Positions 33,328 through 48,000 of a stretch of 64,000 bases of DNA are shown piece after piece (within the stretch, counting starts at the first letter, position 1; every line of letters starts with the position of its first letter). The stretch covers positions 310,001 through 374,000 of the forward strand of contig NW_024104361.1 in assembly GCF_003945595.2 (NCBI RefSeq), in the 5' to 3' direction. Source of the DNA: Pipra filicauda. Its lineage: Eukaryota > Chordata > Aves > Passeriformes > Pipridae. The notes beneath the pieces were generated by a model. That model worked only from the letters and a program-made list of their open reading frames with translations, ran no database searches and was not told the DNA's origin. Both the position numbers and the translations under genes were made by a program.

Positions 33328-36001
33328 TCATAACTCAGTGATCTCCAGAGGGCTCTCCATGATCACCTCCCGCATCTTGTGCAGGGGGGTGGACTTGGCC
33401 GACTCGGTGCGGGCGTTGTGGTCGCTGTAGCCCCCGCAGTCAGCGGTCAGAGTCTCCAGCGAGCGGCCCAGCACCTTCTGGTCGTCCTCGGGCAGGCTGT
33501 TGAGGTCGGAGGCGAGCAGCGTGCCCGTGCTGCCATGCACTATGTGGATGCCGTCGGGACCCTTCAGCTCCACCGGCTGCTTGTGTCGGAAGCGGAGGCT
33601 GCCCTGGCTGGGACTGCGCTCCTCCTCCTCCTCCTCCAGCTCCTTCTGGATCAGCTGCAAAAGAGCCATGGAGCGGGAGAATCACCGCCGTGGCCAGAGT
33701 AGCTCCTGGATCCCCTGGCTCCAAACCTCCTGCAATGCTGGAGTCCAGGAGGGACAGGCCCTCCTCTTCTGAAGCACCCTCAGAGTGCAGTGATGAGGAT
33801 CATCAGGAGATGATCTCCAGCTGGGTCACTCAATCCTTGGGTGGATGTCCCAGCTCAGGCACTGGCCACCAGCTGGGTTGTGTCCTGCAGCAGCCCTTGC
33901 AGTGGCCAAGGAGGAGTTTGGACCCAGGTTGGGATTTTGGGTTGTATGAGGGTGGTGGGGCAGGAGGCAGACAGGAAAAGGAGTTGGATGTGCTGGAGGG
34001 GGATAAAGACATGGATGATGGATGGCAGAAGGGTTGAAAGGCATCTCCCATCCCACTGCTCTCCTCTGCTCTCTGCCCCTCATTTTGCTCTCCATGAAGG
34101 AGTGGAAGGCTGCAGAAGGACTTGCTTCTCCCCACACCAGCCTTCCTACACCAGCACCTTCCATCCCAACCTTTTTTGCCTCAAAAACCTGCTGGGTTGA
34201 CAGGCTCAGAGGAGCAGAAGGGAGGGAAGATGTTCCCCCCCAGTTTTGGCCAGCCTTGGCAGAGGTGAAGAGCTGATGGACAGATGTCACCCCACAAAGA
34301 GGAGGGGTCCTCCTTCAGGAGGGACAGACCAGAGAAGAAGGTGCTGCTGATGCTCAGAGGAAACACAGAGGGTCAAGAGAGCTGGGGCACTGTGGGGAAC
34401 CAGCAGTCTCAGTGGAAAACCAACATCTGGCTCATTTTGGCCAAGCAGAGAACGGGAGGACCACTGGGTGATGGGGATCGAGGCCACATGGAGTGACTGC
34501 AGCCTGTGGGACCGGGAAGACACACTGCATCCCAGAGGGCACAGCAAGCACCTCCCCATGCCCACGCACACTCCTCTACCTCCGAGACCGAGGAGCGGTC
34601 CCCCTGACTGGCGGTGGCCTTATGCACCATCCGCTGGGCAAAGAGCTTTTTCAAGCGCATGTAATCATCCAGGACCACCTTCAGGAGAGTGCCCTGGGTG
34701 GAGGGGGAGAGATGGGGGGTTACCCAGGGGACACAGTTTGATGGGAGGGAGGGAGGGAGGCTGGCCTCATGCCAGCAGTTTTTGGAGCGACATCACCCTC
34801 GGGCACCGCCGCTGCGGACCTGGAAGGTGTAGCAGTAGGAGAAGACCCCTCGGTGGGGGATGCCTGCACCCAACACTCACCTTGATGGGTCCCTCCCGCA
34901 TGATCTGCCCCAGCTTGGCAATGTTGTCGTACTCCTGGATGGCCGCGCGCAGGTAGCGGTCGTCCTCGGGCTTGGCGGCCGAAGGCTCTCTCCCGAAGGT
35001 CCCCTGCAGGAGGAGAGAGCAGCTGAGGAGGTGGCACAGGTGACAGGCGTGGGGAGATGTGTCCTGGCGGGGGCTGTGTCTCACGTGGGTGCGGGCAGGG
35101 CTGTTCCAGAGGTCCGTGATCTCGCTCAGGTTCTCGGGCAGGTCGTCCTCGTGCTCCGCCTGTGCCGCCAGCTCCATGTTCCTGCAGAAGGGGTCCAGCC
35201 ACACTGGGTTGGCCCTGCCCAAAGGAGGGGAACAGCCATCAGCGCAGGCAAAGAGCAGCAGTATCCCTAACCCCATCCAGAGCCCAGATGCTGAGGTTGT
35301 GCTGCCTCCTCCTGCCCTGCGCAGGTAGGAATTTGGCTGCTCTGGATCCAGATGTGTGCCAACACCTGCTCATCGTCTCTGCTTGCCCCAGACCTGGCCA
35401 GGATTGGCAGAGATGGAGTCACAGGAGAAAGCACAAGCTTTTTTTGCTTTGAAAGCTCTCAAGACAAGCACGTGCCCCAGGGCCAGAGCCGCACTCCACA
35501 CAGAGCATTACGTCTCCACCTCCAAATGCCTCTGGCTGCTCTTGGGAGCAGTCAGCAACCCCAGGAGGTTGCCCATTAGAGAGGAAGGGAAGCACTCACC
35601 CATCAAAGGAGTACTTGTTAGTGTTTGGCATGTCCATGATGTCCATGAAACCTCTGTTTCCTGCAAAGGCAGGGACGGCGGTTACAGCATAGCCCGTCAG
35701 TGGGCTGGGCAGCAAATCACAGTGTGACACTTCTTTACCAGGGAGGGAAACTGTGCAACCAAAAAGGCACCAGTGGTGTGAGAAACACTCAGGGATGTGG
35801 CTGATAATGCAAAGCCTGGATGCTGGGAAAAGCCCCCCACCATCATGCCTCGCTGGGCAGGATCACTGCTGATGCATCCCCCGCTCTCCCTGTGTTCCCC
35901 CTCTGTGCTCTCCATGCACCCCCTCTCTCATGCAGCTGGGACACCCCAAACACTGCTCACCGGTGGAGCCAGCCACTATGGCTTTCAGTTTCCTTTTGTG
36001 C
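33328..36001 (-). CDS. CDH23: CDH23 cytoplasmic domain exons
   Basis: Six exons (36001-35961, 35660-35600, 35214-35085, 35003-34881, 34693-34580, 33654-33328) encode the tail that binds harmonin. The last residues, PLEITEL, give a C-terminal PDZ-binding motif. The final exon begins with an acidic run (EEEEEER). Mammals insert a 35-residue alternative exon 68 just before this last exon; I could not recognise it in the 925-bp intron (33,655-34,579). Confidence 0.94.
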
Positions 36002-39000
36002 CTGCAAAAGAAACACAGTGAATGAGGATGGAAAATAAGGAAGATGCTGAAAAGGAGAGTGACACACAGACTTGCAATAACCCTTCACACAGGGATACCA
36101 TAAGGCTGGTAAGCATGAAGGAGAGAGGTGCTGTCAGCATTAAAATGATATATTTTGGAAGAAGAGGTGTTGGGAAGCTGAAGCCCTCCTTTGCTTGCTG
36201 GCATTTCCAGGGCTGGGAGCAGCCACGTGGGTCCCTGGCCCACAGGGACATTGCAGCTGGTGGAGCAGAGCTTGGGTGTTACTCACACTGTCCTGTAGTA
36301 CCAGTTCATGAGGATGAAGAGCATGGCAGCCAGGAAGAGCAGGACGGCCAGCACGATGATTGCCATCTGGGAGAGACAGAGGGGTGGTGGAAACCTCTGG
36401 CATGGAGCCAGCACCCAGTGGTGGGCACACACTCGAAATTATGAGGGTGAAACATCTCTCCAGTCCATGACCAGTCCCCATCAGAAGGGACGTGGCCCCA
36501 CCTGTGAGAAGCATCTCCAGCCCAAGCCGGGCCATTACCTGCAGAGCTGAGAGGTCATCTGGCGCCCGGGCAGTGATGGCAGGCTGCACGTCCAGCACGT
36601 TGTAGTTCCTGAAGAGATTCCTCAACTGCTCCTTGTTCTCGTCTATCATCTGAATAACCCTGGGAAGAGAAGGGTTGCTTGGGCATCTTGACATTAATGA
36701 GGGTCCCCGAGGCCCCACGGGGTAGGTGATGGGCCAGGGGACGTACCGCTCCACGTCCAGGATGCGGTTGGTCTCCCTGTTCACCACGTGGATCAGCAGC
36801 TCCGTCTGTGCGAAGTTCACCCGACCTTTCTTGTCAACATGGAACTGGGGAGACACAACAAGATCTGCAAGTGTGGGAGAGGCGTCTCCTCCTGAGTGTG
36901 CCCCGAGGTTGCTCAAGGTGGCAGGAGACCCTCAAAAGCATCAGTCTGGACCCCTTGAATCCAATCCATCACCTTCAGAGCTCAGGGGTGTCTATGGCTT
37001 ACAGACAGGACTCTCACACAGGAGACCTCCCAAGCAGCATCTGGAAGGGAGTTACCAACCCCTCAAAACAGCCTCCAAGGTGGATGGTTACCTGCACGTC
37101 ATCCGTGTTGACGATGGCACCCGTGATGTTGGAGAGCAGGCTGATGAACTCCTCCTCAAACTGCCTGACTTTGTCGGGGATCTCGTTGATGATGATTTTG
37201 ACCCGCTGGTCATCCCGCAGGATGTAAATCCCCACAACGGCAGTGTCATTGTGGCCCACCAGGTCAGAGGCCATGATGTCCACCACAAAGTAGCCGGGGT
37301 TGTAGGCCGTGAAGAGGTCGAAAGTTCGCAGGATCCCATCAAGGGTTCCTAGGGGATGGATGTCACAAGCCTGGGATTAGTGATCTGGCCATGGGGACAT
37401 CTTTGGCCATAGAGATGTCTGTGGCCAAGGCCCTGTGCTTGCAGGGTACTCACCAATGCTGAAGATGTTGGCCACCTCCTCAGAGTCATTGGAGTGCTGC
37501 TTGATGTAGCGGATACCCAGGATGTTGTACAGGACCAGGCTGTTATTGCCCACGTCGGCATCCACGGCGACCACTCTGATCAGCTCTGACCCCACCTTGG
37601 CATCGGTGGCAACCCCTTTGAGAGAGAGATGGGAAAGGGACCTGGGGCCAAGCTGGCTCTCACTGCCCCACCATCCTGCTGGTGCCTCCCCAGCCCCTGG
37701 CACCCCTTACCCGCCGTGTACTCCGACTTGGTGAACTGGGGGGACTGGTCATTGATGTCATCCAGGAAGATCCGCACCTCCTGAAGGGTCAGGTCCCCGC
37801 TGAGGTCCCAGAGCTGGGCTCTGCCTGCTCGCTGGCCCCGGGGAGGGGACCAGTTCCTCTGGCTGGATGCTTTGACAATGATGGAGTAGTATGGCTCCTT
37901 CTCTCGGTCCAGGTCTCTCAAGACCTTCAGCTTCCCCTCTCGGCTCAGCTGGAAGTTGCTCTCCTGATTCCCAGCTGAGTGTAGAAAGGGGTCCCCAGTA
38001 AGTCCCCTTTGGGCTTGGCATTTCCAAAATGCCACCCTGCCCATTGACTAGGGCAGAGAGGTAGCAAGGAGATGATGGGAGTAATGGAGACCCTCGGTGA
38101 GGGGTGTGCAGGGGGGCACAGAGCTGCCATCTCAGCACCCACCTGCTATGAAGTAGTAGACGATGGCATTGGAACCCTCATCCGCGTCCACCGCCCCGGT
38201 GACGTTCCCCACCATGGTGCCCGGCCGCGAGTGCTCTGGGACGGAGAGTGCCTGGTACTGGGGACTGTCCCTCTGCCAGAGCGCCCGAGAGAAAGGAATG
38301 TTGTGAGCACTGAGGTTGCTTTAAATAAAAGCAGACAAATCCCATCGCGCTTCCCACCATGGTGACACCCGGCTGTGCTTGCTCCACCATCCCTGTATCC
38401 CCTGTGTCCCACCCCCTTCATCCTGGTGCCTTACAGGTGGCCTGAGGAACACGGGCTCGTTGTCATCGATGTCATCGAGTGCGACCTGGAGGGGCTGCAT
38501 GGTCTCATAGGGTGGCTGGCCCTGGTCACAGGCCACGATGATCAGCTGGGGAGAGAGGCAAAAGGGCCATCCTGGGCCTTTGGCCTGGGATATTGAGGGG
38601 ATTCAACAGGGAATTGGGAGTTGGCCCACCAGGATGCAACTCCCCGATGGCACATGATAACCACCCCCCGATGGCACATGATAACCACCCAGTTCCTGCT
38701 GAGGTGTGATATCCTCACAACTGTGGCAGCTGACCCCATTCCCACCACACCACCTGCATCCCACCAGCCCCACACTGGACCCACAGTCTCAAGGACTGCC
38801 CCGGCCACCCCGCCTGGCTCACGTTGTACACTGCCTGCTTCTCCCGGTCCAGCCGCATGGCCGTCTGGATCAGCCCGCTGGCCGAGTCGATGCTGAAATA
38901 CTCCCAGTCTTTGTTCCCTGCCCCGGTTTTCAGCAGGTTGTAGAGCACCACTCCGTTGAGACCCTCATCTTTGTCCGTGGCATAGACCTCGTAGACGTTG

Positions 39001-42000
39001 GACCGCAGGGGGATCTCCTGCTTGCACACACACAGCCCTTCAGCATTGCATGTGAGCCCCCTGCTCCCCCCACCCCTCCAAACCCCCTTGGTCCAAAACC
39101 CCTTGGGTTTGGAGGTCAGCAAGCTCCCACTACCCAAAGCCCAGGTGGGGGCTGGAGACATGGAGCTGTGATTCCCTTCCGCGGGGTGGGTGCTCCGTGC
39201 ACGCACTGGGGACCGGCTGAGTCAGGCTCGGCTTCCCAGAAAGGAGAAACATCTTAAATGTCAGCATTTCCAAACCATGTTTATAAACAGGCTCTGCACG
39301 CAGTGGCTGACTGTTCACTTATTTTGAGTGCTGCTGGGGTTTCTGTTCCCCAAAACTGTCCCAGCATCCCCATTCACACGTATGGAGAGAGGCTGTTTTC
39401 GAACGTCCAGCCCCATGACCCAAACCTTCTTGCCACATGTTAAATCAAGGTCTTGTTCCATCCCCAGTGGAGATGGGAGATTGGTTTTTGCTGCTGATAA
39501 GCAGGAGTGCCCCTAGCCAGTCTCAACATGCCATGACCCTGCTTCCCCTCAAGGGATTTACCTCCTTGATGTGCAGGATGGTGCCGTTGGGTGGGCGGAC
39601 AAAGACAGGGCGGTTGTCGTTGATGTCGATGACCTCGATGTGAAGCATGGTCGTCCCCCAGAGAGGGGGGTGCCCCTTGTCTGTGGCTACCACTGTCAGG
39701 TTGAACCGCTCATAGGACTGCAGGCGCCGCCGGGATGTGACAAGCCCGGAGTCTTTACTGATCTTGAAAGCCTCTAGGGGCAGAAAAACCCCACATCTCT
39801 GGCTCAGGACACTTGGCACCACATAAATTATTAGAAATGAGTGTAGCAGCTGAAGTACACCCCTCACTAGTGGGAAATCCCTGTCAAGGGGTGATGGAGA
39901 AGAGCGCAGCCAGGGGTGTCTCAGGGTTTTCGGAGCATCCCTGCCCACTGACACATCCTTGTCTCTCGGCCCTACTCCCTGGTCACCCCTGTCTGTGTTT
40001 CCCTCCTGCCCAGGCTGGGACAGTGGAGCCAGAGGAGCCCATGAGTCTCAGGAAAATGGATGTTCTGCCATTTCCCTCTACCTTTATGCTGGCTTTTGCC
40101 TGATTTCTATAATTTCTCAGTGTGCAGATATAGGATTTCAGGCACTGTCACTATCCACCCACACCTCCTAGCCCTTCCTAGCCCTCACCTAAAGCAGGCA
40201 GTGAGTTTGCTCCAAGACACACTTGTGTACATAGCAAGTCTTGCTGGGGTGGGGGAGACAAGGATAAGCTAAGGCCGAGCTGCAGGATAAGGCAAGCAAA
40301 GTCATAACATCCCACACCATGAGGAACCGTGGAGCAGGAGCGATAGCCTCACACTTTCAGTATTGCTCCCAGAGTGCGTGTGGAATGTTGCTCCCAACCA
40401 GCTGCAGGAGATGGGGTGTAAGCTTGACGCCTGTGTCTCCTCCCTCATCGCAACCCTCCTCCCTGGGGAAGAGCCCCCTGTCCCCAGCAGCTACCTGCTC
40501 CAGGACCCTCGATGCTGTAGGTCACCACGCCGCTGTCCCCTTCATCCAGGTCGGTGGCAGTCATGGTGATCACCGACGTCCCCGCCGGCTCGTTCTCGTA
40601 GACACTGGTGCTGAAGTGGCTCTTGCTGAACTGGGGCCTGACGTCGTTGATGTCCAGGACTGTGATCAGCACCTTTGACAAAGCACAGCCAGTGGGGTGA
40701 GGTGAGGCTGGAGAAGGCTGGGCAGCCCCCAGGGGCCGTAGCCCTGCTGTGACTCGCAGCTCTGCTGCCGGAGCAAGAGCACGGTGCCCTTCCTGCTGTT
40801 TGTTTAACTCTGCTGGCTGAATTCCTGCCTCCAACAATGGGGGCTGCCATGGCTGGGGCCCCCATTCATGCTGGAGCACTTGTAGACAATAGTGTCACCC
40901 TCCCCTGCCCCCCCTCCTGCTGTCCCCTGTGGTACAAAGTGCCCTGCACCACCCATGCCACAGCCCCTGGAGTTATCTGCTCTTCCTTCTGCCTAATTCC
41001 TCCCCACTGAGGAAAAAAGCTGCAGCTTTATCACCTTCTTGCTAGTACCACCACATGAAGGGTGGTGGGAGGAGGAGAGTCCTACCTGCACAGAGTTCTC
41101 CCGGCGGTTACTGGAGACATCCCCAGGGTTGTCCCTGGCCACAGCTGTCAGGGTGTAGTGATCCTTCTTCTCCCGGTCCAGGGCTGACAGGATGTAGATG
41201 TCACCCTGCAGCACACAGAGACCTTCAGGTGGACCTCGTCTGGCAGAGCTGGTACTCGAGAAGGGGCAGAAGGTGAGGTGTGGGAGCAAGGCAAAAGTTG
41301 GGACCATTTCAGCCTCCCCTCCCTTTCCCCACTCTGTTCCAGCCTTGGCTGGCTCCTTACCGTGTTGGGATTTATCCCAAACTTGCCCTCTCCGTCCCCC
41401 AGGCTGTACTGGATGAGAGCAAACTGCCCAGAATCCGCATCAGTGGCCTTGATTGTCAGAATGACCGTCCCCAGTGGCACATCCTCAAAGACAGCTTTCT
41501 GCAAGCAAAGGAAGCAGGCAGGACTGGTTGGTTCATCATGTGCTCTTTTAGTGGACAGTAGCCAAGGGTGTAGGGTGGCATCCAAGGGTGGGCACAGCCA
41601 GCTGTTCACACAGAGAGCATTGCTGGGCTGACCATCTTCTTCAAATGGTCCAAGCACAGAGGGAAGAGAAGGTGTCCCTGGAGAACCTCACCTGGTAATC
41701 ACTGCCCAGCCCCACATGGAGTGTAACAGGGGAGCCTAGCTCACCTGGTAGGACAGTTGACTGAAAATAGGGTTGTTGTCATTGATGTCCACAATCTGGA
41801 GGTACACAGGGATCTCAGCGGATCTGCGGGGAGAGCCGTTGTCGGAAGCTCGGACGGTGAAGTTCAGCCACTGCACCTCCTCATAGTCCACCGTCCTGTT
41901 GGCCACGACCTTCCCTGGAGGAGGGCAGACCTTGAAATGAGAAACCTGCCCAAAGTCACCACCCTGCCCCAGACTCCCACCTCTCCAGGCCACCGACCTG

Positions 42001-45000
42001 CTGACTGGTCTTCGAGACAGGCATAACCTTCCGGAGAGAGGTTCAGCAGCTCGTACGTGATCTGCCCATTGGCACCTTTGTCTGGGTCCACTGCTGAGAT
42101 GGAGATGAGCGTGGTGCCCTGCGTGGCTCCCTCCAGGATCCTCTCGGTGAAATAGGTGACCCCAAAGGGGCGGAAGCGGGGTGTGTTGTCATTGACATCC
42201 AAGATGTTGATTGTCAGCTTGGCTGTGGCCATGGTGGAGACCACAGAGGGAGAGAAAGAGAACGAGTCAGAAAGAGAAGGGAAAGAAGGATGAGAGGAAG
42301 GAGGGTGTAAAGCCAGAAGTGTAAAACTCCAGGAGAGCCAAGTGGTGCTCGTTCATCACGAAAAATTGCAATATTCCCCAAAGCCACTATACCTTGGTCT
42401 GTGTGTGTCTTCTCACACAGAATTTACCAGGAGCAGGGTGGCAAGACATGGTGGGGATGGTAATGAAGAAATGGGTGTCTCCCATATTACAGTTACGGGC
42501 AAATGGTCCCCTCCATTCCCAGTGCAGCCTTGGGATGTCTGGGACATTCTCTAAAGGAGCACTCAGGGTAGAACCAGAACCTTATGGGATTACTCCCTCT
42601 GGAATTGTCACTGATTGGGATGGAGAGGGAGGTGGGAGAGCTGCTGACTACACAGAAGCTGCACTGGTGCCTGGGAAGGGCCCCTGGCAGCTGCCAGCCC
42701 TGTCCCCCCACTTACCGTTGGGCACACTGACTGAGCGGTCGATGACTTCGCTGGCATTGTCGTGGACAGAGATGGTGACCTCGTAGGAGGCCACTAGTTC
42801 ACGGTTGAGGGGAGTTTTGACCTTCACAGCTCCTGGGAACGCCAAAAAGATGGATGTCACAGGTTGTGCCTGTGCCCCCCTGCCCCGAGGACCCTCGGCA
42901 GGGCAGTGTGTACCAACCAACTGCTGCACCCTGCGCTGCACTTGTTCTCCTGCCTCTCCAAAGGCTAAGTGGGAAAAACAGTTGATAGCTACAGGAGACA
43001 ACTTCTCTCCCCCTGCTCTCCACCTTCTGCCTTCCTGTCTCCTCCGCTCTGCCCAGCTAACAGGTTCTCACACGGCCTCAGCCAGGTAAGGGTTTGGGTT
43101 GTGCATCCAAGAGGGGTTTGGGAGCAACTGCTGCTGCTTCCCTGTACAACCCCATCCACCTCAGCTCAGCATCTTTAACAACCTGGTTCTGTATCCTTTC
43201 CAAGAAGGGCATTTTTCTTTCCAGATGTGGGGTGCTCCTGGCTCTTATTCCCCAAAAGTAGAGCCCACCTCCTACCCCGGAGTGACCCTCCTGCTCCCCC
43301 AGTGAGGGTGTTCATGTCCAGTCTGCCAAGGCTGAGCAGCCCCTGGCCCGCAGTGGGGTTGCCAGTGGAGGTGGCTGAGATGGAGGGAGATGGATGGTAC
43401 AGAGACACAAATGAGCACAGACACAGAGACAAACCTGCTAGGCTGAGAGCCGGAAAAGAAAGAAAAGGGTTAATTAAGTCAGTCAGTCAGGGAAGAGAAG
43501 ACAGGGCGGGGTGAGACGGGACAGCTGGAGGAGGACAGCAGGGAGGCAGGAGAGGTGCATCATCTCCCCATGCCTTGGACACCTACCTCCAGGCAGAGAA
43601 GAAGAAGAAGCAGCAGAAGCAGAAACAAGGAGAGGGGTCCACACTGCCTGTGCCACCCTTCCTGCTCTCCTACCTGTCCTAAAATCCACCGTGAATGCTC
43701 CTTGCTGTTCAGGCACCAGCGCGTCCGTGTCGTCACGGGCCACGATCTCCAGCAGGTAGTATTCCAGGCGAGGCTGCAAGTCCCGGTCAATGGCAGTCAC
43801 CTGGGCCACCACGGTGCCGGGGGCAGCTGACTCGGGCACGCTGACCGTCTGGACGGGGTTGATGAACTCGGGCCGGCAGTCGTTGATGTCGTCGATGACG
43901 ATGCTGACGGTGGCGGTGCCCGAGAGCGCCGGCGTGCCCTGGTCCACGGCCACCACCGCCAGCCGGTAGGAATCCCGCTCCTCCCGGTCGATGGTGGTGT
44001 GGGCCACGCGGATCACCCCCGTGGTGGCATCAATCAGGAACCTGTCCTGGCCACCACTCTCAATCCGGTAATCCAGCTGTTGGTTGAGGCCACTGTCAGC
44101 ATCCGTGGCTGTCACCTGCAGGACGGAGAAGCCTAGAAAGGTGGGACACAGTCCTCTCAAGCAAGGGCTGGAGGGCAGCAGTAACAAGCCCTTGACCCCA
44201 AGGCAAATACCATCAAGCAACATGGGCAGCCCCAATTCCCAGATTTTCCCTTCAACCCCAGCGTGGTCAACCATGACACTGGGAGCTGGATCTTCACAGT
44301 CCCAGGGGGACACCCAGGTCTCCCCATCGCCCACCCTCACACCCAGCCCTGACCTGGGGGGCTGTTTTCCAACAGCCGTGCTGTGATGAATGCTGGCTGG
44401 AAGACAGGGCGGTTGTCATTGTCATCCAGGATGGTCACTGCCAGGCTGGCAGTGCTGTTCAGCCCCCCCACGTCACGAGCCACCAGTGTGAACTCCAGGT
44501 GAGGGTCCAGCAAAGCCTCTCGGTCTATCACAGCACCGGCCTTCACTGAAACAACACCTAGAGAAGGGGAAAAGCCTGGTGACAGACCCCACAGGTGCCT
44601 GGTGGCCCTGGGTTAGGGATAGGGACCAGCTGAGCCACCCCACCTGTCTTGCTGTCAATAATAAAGACATCCAGGGATGACTTCAGGAGCTGGTAGGTCA
44701 CCACAGCGTTGCTGCCCTGGTCAGCATCCAGAGCTAGGATGGGTCCACTGAGCATCGTGACCAGAGTCCCTGGATGGGATGATAAGCATTAGGGTGGGTG
44801 GCAATCCCCTGCTGAGCCCTCCTCCCACCCTGGTGACACATGAGGGACAGCAATGAATGGATGGAGGAAGTGACAGAGCGGGGCCTCATGGGGTACAAGG
44901 CAGTGGGGGGGAGCTGCTTCAGCCTTGCAGACCGACTCGTGAGCCCAGGAGAGGCGGTGGGACATCCAACTAAAAACAAACAGACAGATACATCCATCAG

Positions 45001-48000
45001 ATAGGGCAGCACCAGCACCCTGCTGCCGAGGGTGTCACCTGGAGGCACACCAACCATTCACCTGGGATGTCCCACAAGGGTGGGACAGGATACCTGAGGT
45101 CTTGGAGCAGGGAGCAATTTAAATGGCAGGAAGGCAAAAGAGAAAAAACCCGGTATTTCTAGCCCTTTGTCTGGGAAGTGTCTACCTGGACAGGCTGGAC
45201 TCTTTTATCTCTAACCCCTGGAGCAAGGTGGCTCTAGGTGATGGAGACATGGCAGCCCATCCCCTGCATGGATGCTGGGGAGGAGGGTGCCCTTAAGGCT
45301 GCCCCCAGGGCTCGCTTCAACCCCTGGGCACCTCTTGCCCTCTGTGGCTGAGCAATTCCCAAGTGGGGCCCATTTCTGACCTGTGCCAGGAAGGGTTTTC
45401 ACAAGCAACACAGCCCCTCCTCAAGGCTGATCTCCCTGGGCAGTCGGCAGGAGTCCCTGACACTCAGCATCCCTGTCCCACTGACCTGCAGCCTAGCCCT
45501 GCTCAGAGCTGTGCCTCCTCCACCACAGCCAGGAGACACCTCCCCTCACCCAACCCCAAAGGGAGTTTCCAGGAGCCACATAAGGGAGTGAAGGGAGACC
45601 TACCTGGGGGTGAGTTCTCCATCACCTCAGCCTGGTAGGCGCTCTGGGTGAAGAGGGGGCGGTTGTCATTCTCATCTGCTATGGAAATGACTAGCAGGTC
45701 AAAATCCTAAAGGACAATTGAGACAAGAGGGCGATGACCATCACGTCCTTTCCTTGAGCTCACCTTCCCCCTGTCCCACCTCCAGTCAAAGCTGTGTGAT
45801 CGTGATGCTGTGTTCCCTGGACCACCCTCAAGGGCGTGCAGGGACCCTCATTGGGCTGGGCATTCCAAAGGGTGATGTCTGAGACATCACAGCGGAGCCA
45901 AAGGATGCCCTGGTATCCTTGTGGTTGTCCAACTCTCCAGCCCATCTTTGTCCTGCCTTCCATGACATCTACTGCAGTTGCATGGAGTCAACATGTGATC
46001 TTGGGCTTGCCCTAAATCCTACTAGTCCTGTTCTCTGCTGAGGGTGGCATTGCAGTCCCCTCCTTGTGACCCCCAGATGCTTTCTGGGGCTGGTTGCTAT
46101 TGGAAATGCTGTGGGTAAAGGCATTGTCTGTTTTTAGCCATGGCAGGAACCCCTTTCCCCTCCCAGCCACCACTGGAGGTCCCGGCAGTGTCCATAATTA
46201 CCCGCCTGGCATTGCGGATGTTCTCGGGGTTGTCCTTCACCGTGATGGTCAGCCTGTACTCTGCCACCCGCTCCCTGTCCAGCGGGCGGTTTACGTAGAC
46301 AACGCCACTCTACCAGAAAAGAAAGGGAGAGAAGGGGTGCAAGGCATGTGAGGAATGCTTCCCTTAGGGCACCTCCTGCCAGGACACGGATCCCACGGGT
46401 GCCCAGGGAAGGTGGGGCTCTGGGGCCAGGGCTGCCCACCATCCCACCCCCCGGGGCGTACGGTGCTGTTGATGTAGAAGGCGTTCTCGGTGTTGCCTGC
46501 GGTGATGTCGAAGGTCAGGAGGGCGTTTGGCCCCTTGTCCGCGTCCCGGGCGAGGACGCGGGTGACGAAGCTGGAGACGGGGGCGTTCTCGCTGAGGGTG
46601 ATGTTCATCGGGAGGTTGAGGAGCACAGGGTCGTTGTCATTGATGTCCAGCACACGGACACCCACCAGGATCTGCCGGGGGGAGAAGCAGGGCAGGCATT
46701 TGGCACTTATTTCTGTCCCCTCCCATCCTTTCCTTGCACCCCCAACCCCCAGGCAGGAGGTGGGCTTCCCCACTCAGCCCAGTACAGCCTGGGGGAGGGA
46801 AGCCCCAGGGACAAGGGGAAGGAGGAGGAGAAGAGGAGAACAAAGACAGAGACCAGAGGGAAGGATCTGGGAAGGGGGGGACAACACTCCAAAGCCCCTG
46901 GTGCCACCCCAGGGGACTCACCGTGGAGCTGAGGGGAGGCACCCCCCGGTCCCGGGCAGCGATGGTGAGGTTATAGAAGGGGATGTTCTCACGGTCCAGC
47001 TCCGCATCCTTCCGCACCCGCAACTCTCCTTCCACCGGGGAGATGACAAATTCCCCTGCCGGAGACAGCGGGGCCTTACTTGTGCCACGTCCCTGCAAAT
47101 GGCCTGGCTCCCCAAGGGAATGGCTTGTCTGGGAGCTGGGACACAGGAACCACGGCAGGTTTGGGGACAAACCCATGCCCCACTATTGCACATATGGAAG
47201 GACTGTGGCAGCTTGAGACTGTGCTACTGCACCCCTAGGTACCAGTAGGAGCAGGGGAGGGGGTGAATGCCCAAAAAAGGGGTGCCTGTGCCCCTTTTCT
47301 GGGCCTTTCTGAAGATGTCAACAGCCCCTCCATGTCCTGCGATGGCCAGAGCAAGGTGGGCCACGCAGCGCAGGCTCCCCACAGGCCAAGGGGCCATGTC
47401 ATTGTCATTCTGGAAAAGCTTTGCAGTGGGGTCAGCTGGGCTCTGCCTTCCAGATTCCCTGGACTGAAGTCATCACCCCCTTCACAGAGGAACAGCTCCA
47501 TGTCCCCACAGTTTGGGATGCCCACTGCTCCTCTGCCACCTGCCCCAGGGTGCTGGTGGAGCTACGGGATGCAGAGCAACATCGTGCCCAAACGCCCTGC
47601 AAACTCCACAGGGGTGAGGTTTCTCTTTCTGTGGTTTGTTTCTTTGCCCTTTCGATTTATTTTTTTTTTGTCTTCATTGTTTAGTAGATTTCCCCCCTCC
47701 CTTGCACAAGCCCCAGCCACCCCCCTGTCCGGCCACGAACAGGTTAAGTTTCCTGTTGCTCAGAACAGGATTTCCTGGTGTCGAAAGGCTGAATTCACAG
47801 AAGCAGCTGCTTGGAGGGAGGATGGCTTTTCTGAAACTTCCGCCCCGCACTCCCTGAGCCAGGCTCCTCCACGGGGCAGCCAGCAGGACAGGCTGTGTCC
47901 CCGTGACCCCACTCACCCAGGGGGTCCCCGGCGATGATGCTGTACTCCACTTGCCCGCTGGGTCCCGAGTCGCCATCGTGGGCCAGGAAGGTCCAGACCC

